Assembly: GCA_011800805.1 (NCBI GenBank) | Contig: MPNW01000194.1 | Coordinates: forward strand, 11,992 to 75,991 | DNA from: Hirudo medicinalis | Taxonomy: Eukaryota > Annelida > Clitellata > Hirudinida > Hirudinidae | Direction: 5' to 3' | DNA length: 64,000 nucleotides | Shown here: in pieces, positions 1-12,000 of the stretch | How positions within the stretch are numbered: the stretch's first letter is position 1 | Layout: each line of letters starts with the position of its first letter | The notes under the pieces: generated by a model | Told to the model about the DNA's origin: nothing | Seen by the model: only the letters and a program-made list of their open reading frames with translations | Database searches by the model: none | Position numbers and translations under genes: made by a program

Positions 1-86
1 ATAGAATAAATATGGAACCAAAATAAAATAAGAATGTATAGTAAAGACGAGGGAGATTCAGTTGGCAATAGTTAAGAGCTTAAGCT

Positions 87-572
87 CTAAGCCTTAGAGA
101 AGTCTGGTTTATTAACATAGCAACAACGGAACCTAGAGAAGATGGTAGAGGTTATCATGTCGTCTGGTAGTGAGTGCCAATCGTGGACTATTCTAATGGA
201 GAATAAGTATTTGGTTGCGTTTATAGTACATGAGACTGGTCTTATTTTGTGTGTGTGGCCTCTCGTACCAGAATAGGAGGCTGGGTGGATGTTGTTTATA
301 AGGTTCACGATGCTTCATGTACCCTTGTAGGATTTTGTAGCACAAGAAGAAGTCCAAAATCAGTCTCTAAGGTAACTCCACTGATTACACTACGTCTGTC
401 AGATAACGATCTCCCAACACTAACAATTTGTGATCGGCCGTTCAGGAAGTCTGTCAGCCAAAGCAATAAGTTACCACAAATGCCATAACGTTCGATTTTA
501 AGAACTAGCATCGTTTGAGACATCGAGTCGAATGCTTTCTGGAAGTCGTAGTAGATGACACTAGTACTTATA
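87..572 (-). pseudogene. Non-LTR retrotransposon reverse-transcriptase relic, internally deleted
   Basis: Two minus-strand frames read as fragments of a LINE reverse transcriptase. The upstream part (about 572-305) has the RT palm start YYDFQKAFDSMS followed by an ERYGICGNLLLWLTDFLNGR block typical of Jockey/CR1-type RTs. The downstream part (about 300-87) has the post-RT tail with FSIRIVHDWHSLPDDM, the usual W-N/H-SLP motif near the C-terminus. The piece between them, with the catalytic YxDD box, is absent, so the copy is internally deleted and dead. No target-site duplication was found. It lies 0.8 kb upstream of the SLC5A gene and is not part of it. Confidence 0.8.
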
Positions 573-1345
573 GTAGAGCCAGAGCCCAGTCATAGAGACA
601 TTCCAGTTAACTGATCATTGCCATACCAAGATCAATTTTCTTTCGTTTTCAAATTGACTTAAATCAGCCTTTCTGGAGACAAGAAACCTTTGCGAACGTG
701 AGAACTCCATGTCATATGGAAGTTTGCTGTCGGAGGGACGTGTCTGGGTGAAACAGCTAAAGGTTTTTACTTTTGATAACAAAAAAAACAATAAACTTGT
801 ATTGAAGGTTTCTAAGCATGGACATCACATAACATGAGGATGATAAGTCATTTCGAATGAGTCTGTGGCAGAATCACAAACTTTGTTTTGTTAACTTTGT
901 TATTCAAAGTCCATCATTAGTTTAAACAATTCTGATAAATTTCTCTGCACTTCAACCGGATGTGCTTTTGTTTTTTACGCTTAAAACGGTAAAGGAATCA
1001 TGGGTGGGGATTGATTATTTCTTTAAAAAAAGGAATATTATCGTGCGAATCTGCCATGTGCTATCGGCATTTTGTCAACAATATCCCCAGAACCCCGAGC
1101 TGGAGTAGGAAAGAAATCTTTTGCGTGATTAAAGCTTTGAAATAAATGAAACCATGGTTATTAAATTGGCACAAAACTTGTCTACTTGTGCTACCTGAAG
1201 AGTTAAACATTGTAGAAAAACATTTCGAATGCTCTTGAGAATTCTCTACCTGACGTGATAAATTACGCTGTGTCTTAGGTAAAGATTTTACAGAAAATTT
1301 GTAAAGCGAATCTTTCGTGTTATTGCATGGGAAAGAAAGAAGAAC
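573..1345. other. Gene-free stretch upstream of the SLC5A gene
   Basis: AT-rich sequence without a convincing exon, RNA gene or repeat boundary. It presumably contains the promoter and 5' UTR of the following SLC5A gene. A 136-codon minus-strand open frame at 1061-1471 overlaps the first SLC5A exon antisense and has no family signature. Confidence 0.4.
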
Positions 1346-4300
1346 ATGGAGATAACAGACACTCTCTTTAACATCAAAGTGATAGACTTGATTGCAATCA
1401 TCCTGTATTTTGCTATCGTCATCGGTTTCGGAATCTGGGTTAGTGCATTGTTTATTATGGCTGTATTTCATTTCTTAGATTCTGTTTTCAATGAAATATT
1501 ATTATTTACGTTATTACGTTATTCTATAAGTTATTGTTACTATCATTTAAAACGCGTCCTTGCATTTGTTCATAGTTTGTCAGCTTTGACAAATTTCTAA
1601 GGACTCATATTTCAGATGTTTTTTGAGATAATTATAATGCCTTACAAAAATAAAGCATTGTTGTTTTTATTTTTAGTATGTAATAAACAAATTTATTAAA
1701 TTAATTCTCAGTCCTCTCTGAAGAACCGTGGTTCAGTGGGTGGTTATTTCCTAGCTGGAAGGTCAATGCATTTCATTCTGGTATGGGGTATATTCGTTAT
1801 TATTATTATTATCGTCATCGCCATCATTAGGATTTAACCATTACATAAGTGATTTAAAGTTCCAGCAATTTCAATTATGACGAGATTTTGTGAATTCATA
1901 ATGATACAAATTTCAAGCATATTAACTTCTGCACTTTATTTACTTAAATATTAAAAATTGCTAATTAAGTTTATTGCTTAACTTCGTGGACCACAAAAAT
2001 AACTTTTAAGCCGCTGTTGCTTCAAGCCAAACGTCTTCGTACGAAATTATTTTTAAGTTAATCCTTGCATAAACAATCCATTATTGATCGACGCGTTTCA
2101 AAATTAATTGAATGGTTGTTAGCAAATCGAGTCCAATTTGCATAGATACATATTTACATACTCATGAGAAATTTATATTTTACTAGTGTACCCGGCCACG
2201 CGTTGCTGTGGCTCAGTCTGTTTAAGTGGTAAAGAAAGAAAAGAGAAAGCGCACTTTTCTAATATGTTTGATTTCACATTGCTTGTGGATATACAATATT
2301 TTTTGTTGTTCCATTGTCTGTGAAGATGTTGGTTTTCCAACTCTAGAACACTCAACATATAATTGTCCATGTGAGAAGCAATCCGTCTCTAGATCTAATT
2401 CTAAATATTGTGCAATGAGCTTTATTTATGGTGATTGAATGGGCAGTTCTTCCATCTGCGTAGTCGAGCGGTTTCTTGTCTTGCCTCCCGTTGCTCGACT
2501 GTTTCAGACAAAAGGGCTCGAGCTTTTTTTCAGCCTTGCTTCCTGTTGCTCGTCTATTTCTGAAGCTTCTGATGCCTTTCTCTTTTTCGATGGAGGTTTA
2601 GATTGACCAATAGCTTGTTGTTTGAATGGCACAATTGATTTGACAACGAAAATATTGTCTCTGAAGCCATTTCTCGAAATTGTTCGCCTCCTGATCGTTC
2701 GTGAATTTGCCGATTTTCTAACATATCTTCTTTATGTCTTGCTCGATGTTCTTGTCGGCGTTCTTCAGCATATTTCTCATCCCTAGCAATCATATACGAA
2801 GGAGCTTCTTCGATTGGATCGGCCATTTCCAATTCTTTGTATTATCGTATTATCAAATCGTTCAATTTGAAAATTACGACAAATGTTTGCTTATTTTATT
2901 GAAATACCTTGCATAACTGAGATGATTTGGACCACTACAATAAAAATGAGTGTGTCTTTTACACATGACCGAACTTGCTGATTATAGCAGAGGTGGCTTC
3001 TGTCCAGCTAATCGAAGGCTGTTATTTCTTCAATTTAAATGTGAATTTCCATCATTTATTTAATATTCATGTGAATTAGCATCGTAATGGCATGCAACAA
3101 ATATTTAAATCAACTTGTAGTTTTCGTCTAGATCGAGCAGTGCGGTTTCCAGTCTTGCCTCCCGTTGGTAGACTGTTTCAGACGACAGTGGTTGAGTAGT
3201 TCGTAATCGAGCTTTTTTTTCAGTTTTACTTCTTGTTGCTCGTCTATTTCTGATGACTTTCTTTTTCTTGATGTAGGTCGACCAATAGCTTGTTGCTGGG
3301 TGGCGTAATTGATTTGACAAAAAAAAATTTTGATTTGTAGCGATGACTCACTGAAATACATTTAAATATGAATATGTATATTTAGGGCTTCATTTCCAAA
3401 GATCCTGAATATGCGCGTAATTTTATTAATCAAAATTAATTTAATTTAATTATATTTACTAAGTTTTATAAAATTATTAGTTGACTTAAACATTTAGGAT
3501 TTTTGTTTTTATTCATTTTCTGGGCGGAGATTGTTTCATCCAATCAACATGATGTGGGAACATACACACAGTCATTTTTATATATAAAAGTAACTAGAAA
3601 GTAAGACTCGCTCCACTAACAGAATATCTTTCGGCTAGTAAAACATTTGTAATTCGTTGCTTGATAATGTCTATTAATGGGGTGATAAAGTAGCTAAGTA
3701 TAATAAAAGTCTCAACTAAAAGCTTAATCGAATAAGAAATCATTTCGTTGCTTTGCAGGTAAAATTGCAATTATCCGATCTTTTGAGTGCCTTATGTATT
3801 CGTAGGATGTGAAGGCACTTTTTAATCGATCTACCATTTATATAGCGTTCATTTCCCGGGGCGCTCCCTGGCGGTACAGGCTGGATTGCGATCACAACAC
3901 ATTACGACTGTTGCCATTGCTGCCGCCTATAGGAACGCGACCCATTTGGCCAATTAAATGGCATATTTTAATTTATGCGCAATTTATGGTTATATGGGTT
4001 TTTATTTATGGTTATGCGCAATAAATATTATATTTAATCATTTATATTTAATTAATTACAGGTTGGAGCTTCCTTGTTCTCGAGTAACATCGGTAGTGGT
4101 CACTTTATTGGTCTGGCTGGGTCGGGTGCCTCAACAGGAATAGCCCTTGCATCCTTCGAGTTCAATGTTGGCTTCCATTTCATCTTTAGTGGATTCAAAA
4201 ATTGAATTAAAAAACCTTTGCTCCCCTACATAAACTTCTGCGGACGCCCATGACAAAACAAGAATACATTGCTTTAATCCAACCATGCACTCAAGCCATT

Positions 4301-7300
4301 CTCACGATCAAGGACGTCATTTGGGGGCATTGCTTAGAAGCAAAAAAATCTCTTCAAGCTGAAATGACGTTCTTGCTCAAGATAACTCGCAGTCTAATTA
4401 AAGTTAATAAACAATACTATAATTTAATAAATAAAAATATTAATTCATACTATATTTACGAAACCCCAAAATGTGAAAATTGAAAATCTTGAGACCATCT
4501 TAAGGTTTTGAATGTTGACGTCGGCGCCGGTTGAACCTCAACAGCTCAAGTGTTGGTTTAGTCTTATCTGAATTTGTGTGAAACATTGTCTACTTAAGAC
4601 ACCACGAGTTTTATTGCAAGCACTCACTTCAAATATAAAGATAAAAACATATCATAACATAACAAGTGATTCTTCAACGTTTATGAAGAGCCCAGCATCG
4701 ATCAAGGCAATTGGACCCCATTTATTTAAAAAATCTATCAATGAGTTTTCACATTTTTACATGCTTGGAATTAGTCTTCAATCTTTTCTAATTGTGGGCC
4801 ATTTGTAAATGATATCATTTTTGGGTCTATTTTTATCCTGGTATCCTTTATTACAAAATTGTTTTTTGTGGCTTAAATATTATTTGAAGAGGTGTAACAT
4901 GCTCTTACAATGGCTAATAATGCGTGCTACTGTGCACGGCACAATTAATTACTTTTATAAAAACTCGTAAATGTTGGCTCAATTGTGGGAATAAATGCAA
5001 TCAGTATCGACGATGTGTATTATTTCATAGAAAATCACAATATTGAAGTGAGATGAAGTAATGATATTAAATATCATACAAGGCTATGCTGGTTCTCATA
5101 TTATTGGGGTGGATCTTTCTGCCAGTATACATATCGTCAGGAGTGAGTTATTTTTGATTCTCTGAAAATTGGATTTCACACAAAAATGCTTTTAAAATTA
5201 TGTTTGATGACTTGTTTTTAGGATTTTTTAATCAATTGATGGCCAATTAAGAGCTAAAGTAACAATTAAGAGTGATGATGATGATGAGGACGACGACGAC
5301 GACGACGATGATGATGATGATGATGGTGGTGGCGGTGGTAATGATGACAACAATAATAATAATTATAGCTAATTTATATGGAGTAATTTGAATTTAAAAT
5401 GTGCAAATCTGAATATCTTGCAGGTCTACACAATGCCCGAGTACATTTGCAAGCGCTTTGGTGGTCAAAGGATCAGAATTTATTTGGCAGTTCTGGCTCT
5501 GCTCCTCTCCGTATTCACCAAGATAGCAGTGAGTACGAAGGGGTTCAAAATAAATGACGCATACGATGTTGAGGATTTTATTTATCGTGAGAATTTATAT
5601 AGCGCAAATTTGGAAAAGCAGCAAATGCGCTGAAGTTAATCGCCACGTGATTGTTCAGAATGAAAAGAGTGAGGATGAGGATGATGATAATGACGATGTT
5701 GTTGATGATGGCGACAGCAATGATGATGACGGTGGTAATGATGACATCTTGAAAACAGGCAGATCTCTACGCAGGAGCTCTGTTCATCAACCAGGCTGTG
5801 GGTTGGAACATTTACCTCGCCATTCTTCTCCTACTCATCATTGCTGCTCTCTTCACAATAACAGGTATCGATCTGTCTTACCGATGTTTATTATTTAGAC
5901 TAGGCATATAACAGTAAGACTCGATATCCGGTAATCCATTATCCGGCGTAAATAACTAGTTTTTTAATTCATCTTGCATATTTTATAATTTTAGACAAAT
6001 TTTTTTGTTTCTTTTTAAAGGTTCTTTGTTTATTGTCTATTTGCTCGATTTCAGTAGCTCTCGAGTTTAAAACTCGTATGCGATTTAGAAAAAGGTGAAA
6101 ACTGGAAAACTTGAAAGTTGAAAATAGCATAAAGGTATGGCATAAAGAATTGAGGGGTTTCAAAAGCTTGCAGTTTGTTCGTAAGCCGTTGAGAAATCGT
6201 CAGAGGCACTTTCACTGGTTTACTAGGATTAGAAATAAAAAGTATCGAATTAAATGAATTGAATAGCAACAAAACAGTAATAATAAGTTTAAATAATTCA
6301 TAATAAAAACAGAAGGTTAATTGAAACTTGTTCCAGGTGGTTTAACTGCCGTAATGTGGACAGACTTCATTCAAACCATCATCATGATTATTGGTGCAGT
6401 TTACCTCATGATTGTCAGTGAGTCCCGTTAATCCCTATTTTTCTATAATGTTCATTCTTTAACAATAAATTTTGCTTTTGTGGAAAATAAAAACGAACAT
6501 CAAAAGCATTAACTGTTATCATCAAAAGTCTATTGTCAAGTAAGCCTCAACCATCAACAAAATTATGATTTATTTGATCATGATTTATTAAGGTTAACTT
6601 TAATTTAATTTAGTTGATGTGTAATAGTTAACGCTTCTGATGTTCACTTCTTTGTTTATTGGCATTTATTGCCGGCTTTTTGTGAATTGATGACATAAAT
6701 GTTCTTAAAAGGTTTCACCAAGGTCGGAGGTTATTTGCAAATGAAAGAGCGCTTTTTGATGTCGGCTGAACTCTTGAACGTCACTGATCCAAATACAAAC
6801 GTCTCAACTCTCGTTCCACCAGTCAACTCCAGCTGTGCATTTCCGCCAAAGAACAGCTTCCATTTGTTCCGTTCGGCGACAGACGAAGTCCTTCCGTGGC
6901 CAGGATACTTTGGAATACTCATTTCCTCGGTCTGGTATTGGTGCTCGGATCAGGCAAGACTTTTATGATGGGCGAAAAAGTTCATTTAACCTTAAATACA
7001 ATTTCAAAATCGATTTCGGTCAGGTCATTGTCCAAAGAGCACTGGCTTCGAAGAATTTCAGTCATGCAAAGGCTGGATGTTTAATGGCAGGCTATCTTAA
7101 GTTCCTACCACTTTGGCTCATCGTTTTCCCCGGCATGATTTCCAGGATTCTCTTTCCAGGTTCCTGAATAAACTGAATAAAGTCGTCGTAAACGCTTACA
7201 ATTAAATAAATTGTATAGAATTGTTTGTTTTTCGAAGATTAAACTTCAAATATTTGATGATTCTCATCAATTTTCCAACAGACATTGTGGCATGTTCAGA

Positions 7301-8674
7301 TCCTGTTCGATGCGAGATGTTGTGTGGATCAGCATCCGGTTGTACAAATCTGGCCTACCCAACCCTCGTTCTTCGCCTCATGCCAATTGGAGCTCGGGGA
7401 TTGATGCTTGCCGTGATGATGTCGGCTCTCATGTCCTCTCTATCATCGGTTTTTAATAGCAGCAGCACAATTTTCACCATGGATATATGGGTGAAATTTC
7501 GCAAACAATGTACGGACATGGAGCTAATGATAGTAGGAAGGTAGTTCTGCACACAGAACTTTGACTTAAATAGCTTTGAAAGTGCATGTATAAAATGTAA
7601 CTTGTTAGGGTTTTCGTGCTGGTCATGGTTGGATGTTCAATTGCTTGGATCCCCATCGTTCAAAACTTTGCGGAACTTTTCAACTACATACAAAGTGTGA
7701 CCAGTTACTTAGCTCCCCCGATCTGTGCTGTTTACATCCTGGCTGTTTTATGGGGAAGAATCAACGAACATGTAGGTTAATTGCTGTCATAATATTTTCG
7801 TAACAGTATGCGCTAGTTTAACTTTATTACTTTAAGTACAATTGCATTTAAATACAATTTATAAGGATATATAAATAATAAATCAAATAAATTCAGGGAG
7901 CATTCTGGGGACTAATGGCAGGACTAGTGGTTGGACTCACGAGGTTTATTTGGGAAAACATCTACAAGAAAATTCCATGCGGAAGTTCCGAGAAAGATCC
8001 TCGACATATGCTCATAAAGGACATCCACTATCTCCATTTTGGCATCATTCTCTTTGCTTTTGCAGCACTGGTTGTAGTGATTGTCAGCCTTTTTACGAAG
8101 CCAATTGAAGAGAAATATGTGAGTGCGGTTTATTTATTTTTACGGTCGAATTATATGAAGCAATAAAGCATAAAAAAAACTCCGTTTTCAAGTTAATTTC
8201 TTACCCTTAAAAATAATAAAGTTGTTGATTTCAGCTCGTTAGGCTTTTATTTTGGAATCGACACAGCACGGAAGAAAGAATAGATTTGAATGAGGAAGAG
8301 GAAAAGAGAAAGAAAGCCAAAGGAGTGGCCGAAGAAATCCAAAATTCCGAAGTTACAGCGGCTTCGAGCGAGGTTTCTGTGCGATTGGAAATCCAGGGTA
8401 AATTTGATCATTTTACTCCTGAAATAGAAAGATAATTTTCTTTAAAATTTGCTAATTTGCAGAACCTTTTGCGGCTAAAATTCATTGGTGGGAAAAAGCC
8501 GCGCGTTGGATTTGCGGAATTGAAAATGAAATTAAATTGAGTGACGAAGAAAAGGCTGCTTTGGAAAAAGAAAACACATCCCTCTACGAAGATAAGCTTC
8601 CCTTTTGGGCCTGCAACATTGGAGCGATATTGTTGGCTATTTTTTCGGTCGTGGTTCTGGCATACTTTGGTTGA
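1346..8674 (+). CDS. SLC5A: Sodium/glucose cotransporter (SLC5A family, SGLT-like)
   Basis: Plasma-membrane Na+-coupled sugar symporter, 671 aa from 14 exons: 1346-1438, 1712-1780, 4062-4166, 5083-5142, 5424-5528, 5759-5864, 6337-6417, 6712-6953, 7024-7159, 7282-7540, 7609-7771, 7897-8118, 8235-8397, 8463-8674. All phases close and the length matches SGLT1/2/4/5. Visible family blocks are [73 protein letters not shown] and a C-terminal hydrophobic helix. Residues that contact sugar in SGLT1 are kept (His in GSGHF, Glu in FEFN, Tyr-Trp in VWYW, Lys in YLKFLP, Gln in NYIQS), which favours hexose over inositol or anion transport (inference). The intron after VWYWCSDQ begins with GC, not GT. Upstream intron 2 (2.3 kb) carries repeats. 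Confidence 0.93.
2446..3335 (-). repeat. Two direct copies of a dispersed repeat in SLC5A intron 2
   Basis: About 190 bp at 2470-2660 and 3148-3335 are clearly homologous, sharing stretches such as gtcttgcctcccgttg, gactgtttcagac, gctcgtctatttctga and gaccaatagcttgttg. On the minus strand both encode degenerate charged peptides with a (E/V)QREAR(L/Q)ETA motif, and copy 1 is preceded by an open frame from 2832 rich in Glu/Arg ([11 protein letters not shown]). Such REARLE-type repeats occur in the N-terminal part of some Helitron and other transposon proteins; that link is inference. The copies are in the intron and decayed by frameshifts. Confidence 0.6.
2880..2936 (-). repeat. SINE-tail fragment
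   Basis: The minus strand reads GTCCAAATCATCTCAGTTAT then GCAAGG and an AT-rich tail. The same tail occurs at 18527-18560 and 18648-18716 on the plus strand and 55454-55503 on the minus strand, where the 18.6 kb copy follows a tRNA-like head. No flanking duplication was found here. Confidence 0.55.
3833..3962. repeat. Dispersed repeat, copy 1 (GCGC / cattacgactgttgcc family)
   Basis: Begins catttatatagcg and includes gggcgctccctggcgg and acacattacgactgttgcc, ending near cgcgacccatttggcc. Related copies are at 32291-32424 and 45762-45850. Copies 1 and 2 match over most of 130 bp, with indels. The sequence is far more GC-rich than its surroundings. The first bases resemble the 3' tail of the LINE family seen at 18.7 and 41.4 kb, so it may be a SINE or a short LINE partner (inference). 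Confidence 0.65.
5270..5366. repeat. GAT/GAC/GGT/AAT trinucleotide microsatellite
   Basis: Imperfect GAT, GAC, GGT and AAT triplet runs in an SLC5A intron, just upstream of the exon starting at 5424. A second, more degenerate GAT-rich run lies at about 5660-5745 in the next intron. Confidence 0.85.
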
Positions 8675-8764
8675 TTTCGCTTTTAAAACTTGAGAACGGG
8701 TTGATATGAATTTCACATACCCTACTTTACTTCAGTTTTCATTTTTTACATGCCCATTCACGCA

Positions 8765-8770
8765 AATAAA
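8765..8770 (+). terminator. Polyadenylation signal of the SLC5A gene
   Basis: Canonical aataaa 91 nt after the stop codon at 8672-8674, in the 331-bp spacer shared with the convergent Nup160 gene. Confidence 0.7.
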
Positions 8771-9005
8771 GTTTTGTGAAAGATTTTAAACACATATGCC
8801 ACCGAGCCTCTTTACCATCGGTAAAGCCCAATTAGTTTGTAATTCCGCCAAAATGTCTCAGAAAAACATTCCTTCCACGTAGCATGAGCTAGGAAATATT
8901 TTAACACTGACAAACCCACTTAAACACTTTCATAGCTTTCAAATTGATCGAAAAAACACCAATTATTTGGACATGTATTTCAACTATTACAATAGCTGAT
9001 GCAAA

Positions 9006-12000
9006 TTAATGGGCAGAGTAGACAACAGCTTTGCTGGAATGTTCCACAAGTTTGAAGTGTTTTTTAAGTGCCTCTCTCAAAGAAGAAATGGTCTGAAATT
9101 TAAAGCAAAAATTATTGTTATTTAACGAAGTAATGAGTGAATCACGTCAATGTGAATGCATACTGTCGCAAGAGCTTGCGTTGTATCGGATAAATTATCA
9201 AAACTCTGTAAGATGTTGTCTATTATTTTGTAGGGGAGCCAAACTGCTGAACAGCCAGCATGGAGGTAATCCTAAAACAAAGAAAACAATTAATTTAGCT
9301 TTAAATTCCGATATATTATTGGCTAAAAAGGAATCTTAAATAATTACTTTGAGGTTGAAGTAGTCTTTGCCCTTCCCAGCAACTGCTTCAACATACTGCA
9401 GAGCAAGATCAGAAGCGTCTTGGAGATGGCCATATTCGGAATAAAGCATCATCAGCTCAGCGGGATTAAATTTCTAAAATGATTAATTGTAAATATCAGT
9501 AACTTGGAAGAGAATTAACTGCAATTTAATGTACCTTGTAAGCTGCTGTGAACCAACTGGGAAGGGGGAAGTTGCTGTAAAACATTTTCAAGGCACAGCA
9601 TCTGTAACCCCTCGTGGAGGACGGAGTCTCAAACTTCTCCAAATTTGTCTGAAGAATTTTCCATGCCCTGTCACTTGATGTTCTGTTATGATGATATTTC
9701 ATCTTAGATCATGTTGTCAAAGCATGTACGTAACAAGGCCAGAAGTAACAATAAAAACGTAGACAACAGCAATTGAAACGAGTTGAATATTTTCAAAGCA
9801 AATAATTAATTTACGCGTATTTTTTAGTTGTTGGACATGTGGCATCCTCGTTGTAATCGAGCCAATCCATTTGATGCTTGTTATCCAGTCCCAAGAACAT
9901 CTGATCAGGACTGGTTGACTTATCGCTCGTCCCTAAGCACCTAAAACAGTTACTAGCTAGAAAAACACCACAAGGTCATTTTCATACAACTTCTGACTAA
10001 CCTAAGGACCAGTGATTCAAAAACAGGAATAAGTGAAAGTCCAAAAAATGTGGACAATTGGAAGGCTTTGTCATAGAGACCAGAATTGCACAAAAGCCTA
10101 ACAACTTCCCCAGTCTTCATGGCAACAGCCTCACAGGAATAATTTTTTTAGAATTTTCACCGTAGGATTCGTGAATGGAAAGAAGTGAGGATGTCATCAT
10201 CAGCTCTTTCTCGACATCCTTCACATTCAAAACTTCCACATTCTTGCAACCTTTCGACCTGCTTCTAAGCTGCAATTACAAACAACTTGTTCATCAAACT
10301 ACTTGTTTGAAGTTCTCCAGGGCAATTATCACTACCTCCATTCCCTCGGACGAATGCTTTGCTGAACCATTGGATCCTCTTAAATCGGCATTTGATGCTG
10401 GTGGCTTCACAATCCAGGCATTCCTTGAGTAAACAGAACAAAGAAAAACAAGTTATCTTAATTTTCTCATGAAGTAAAAAAATGCCAATCAATAAACCTC
10501 TGGTCAACAAGGAGGAGGCAGTTGTGACAAGTGGTGAGATATTCCACCATTCTTTTCAGTCCATCCAGTCCTGACACTTCCTGGCCCCATCTCGTGGCAC
10601 ATTCATACATCACACTGGCAGCTGGGAACAAATGCTCACATTAAAACAAAACATCTCATCGAGCAGAGTGCATGCAAGAACTTACCGCATCTAAAATTCT
10701 TTCTTTGTACGTAGAAGGCATACAAGAGATCATAGTAATTGTTCCTTGTCACGTCGCTCGACCTTGCTCGAGATTCGAGAATAATAGCAGCCTAAAACAT
10801 GAAAAAATATCAGTCTGTAAAAATAAAGTCAGAATAGAATAAATTTATCATAATAAATCCATGACAGACTTCATCCTCAATTAGGGTTCCTCTTGATCTA
10901 TATCTCAGTGAAACAAGGATCTTATATTCTTTCTTCTCACATAACACAGCAAGGAATTGCCTCAGACAATCCTTTTGTCTGAAACATAATATTAATATTA
11001 ATAAAGGCGATGAAGTTGAATTTTTATCAAACAAGTTTCAAAGACCTGCTTGACTCTGGATTCCTGAAGAGTGCATCATAGGCATTTTCGTAATGGCAAA
11101 GTTCCAGCTCGCTTCTAAATATTTTCATCCAAATTGTAGCCTAAACACACCAAGCAATGGCTCATCAATTGTTCAGGAAATTTGTAAATCACTCGTTATG
11201 CAAACCAACCAAATTTGGATCATCATTGTCACCCAGTTCAATGGTGTATTTTGCAAAGTCTATTAGCAGTGAAGGGTACTGAAACTCCTCAAATAAACTC
11301 ATGATCTGAAATTATTATTATGGAATTTTAATAACGTTATTACCTTAAACTGACAATAAAATAACATGGATCGATTCAAGTTACAGGCAAATGAAATACT
11401 AAGAATTATTTCTAAGTTAATATCCTAAAGAGATGGTCAGGATGTGATTTGGACCTTCATCGAATAGATTGTCTCCATGTAAAGGGGATCCGCATCAGCA
11501 ACCAATTGCATGAGGTACTCCTCTGCTCCTATGTACTGCCTCACTTCCTTGAAGCAATGCAGAGCTTTCTTGGCTTCACTGAAATATGAATTTTGTAAAT
11601 TAAGTTTTAATTGGAAAAATTCTCTGAATGTATATCTATTAAGAACATTTATAAAGCACAAATTAGTGAAAGCAGAAAATGCACTGTATTATCCTGTGAC
11701 ACATAAAATCTTAGTTTTATTTAAGGCTATTTTTGGATATTTACTGAGAGAAACTTAAGCAGATCACAGCATTTATGTCACGCACTTTTATACAATACCT
11801 GAATTTATATTGATTTCTTATATCTAATATAATATATTGTAAAAAATTATACTATCCAGAGTTCAGTAAACAATTAACTTACTTAGTTGCCAAGTATGAA
11901 AGCCCAAGGAAGAGATTCAACGTTCCCACATCCTGTTGATAGAAAACTTGAACCATTTGAGTGTAGTGCTGCAGGTGAAGATGCTGACAGCAGTTGAACA

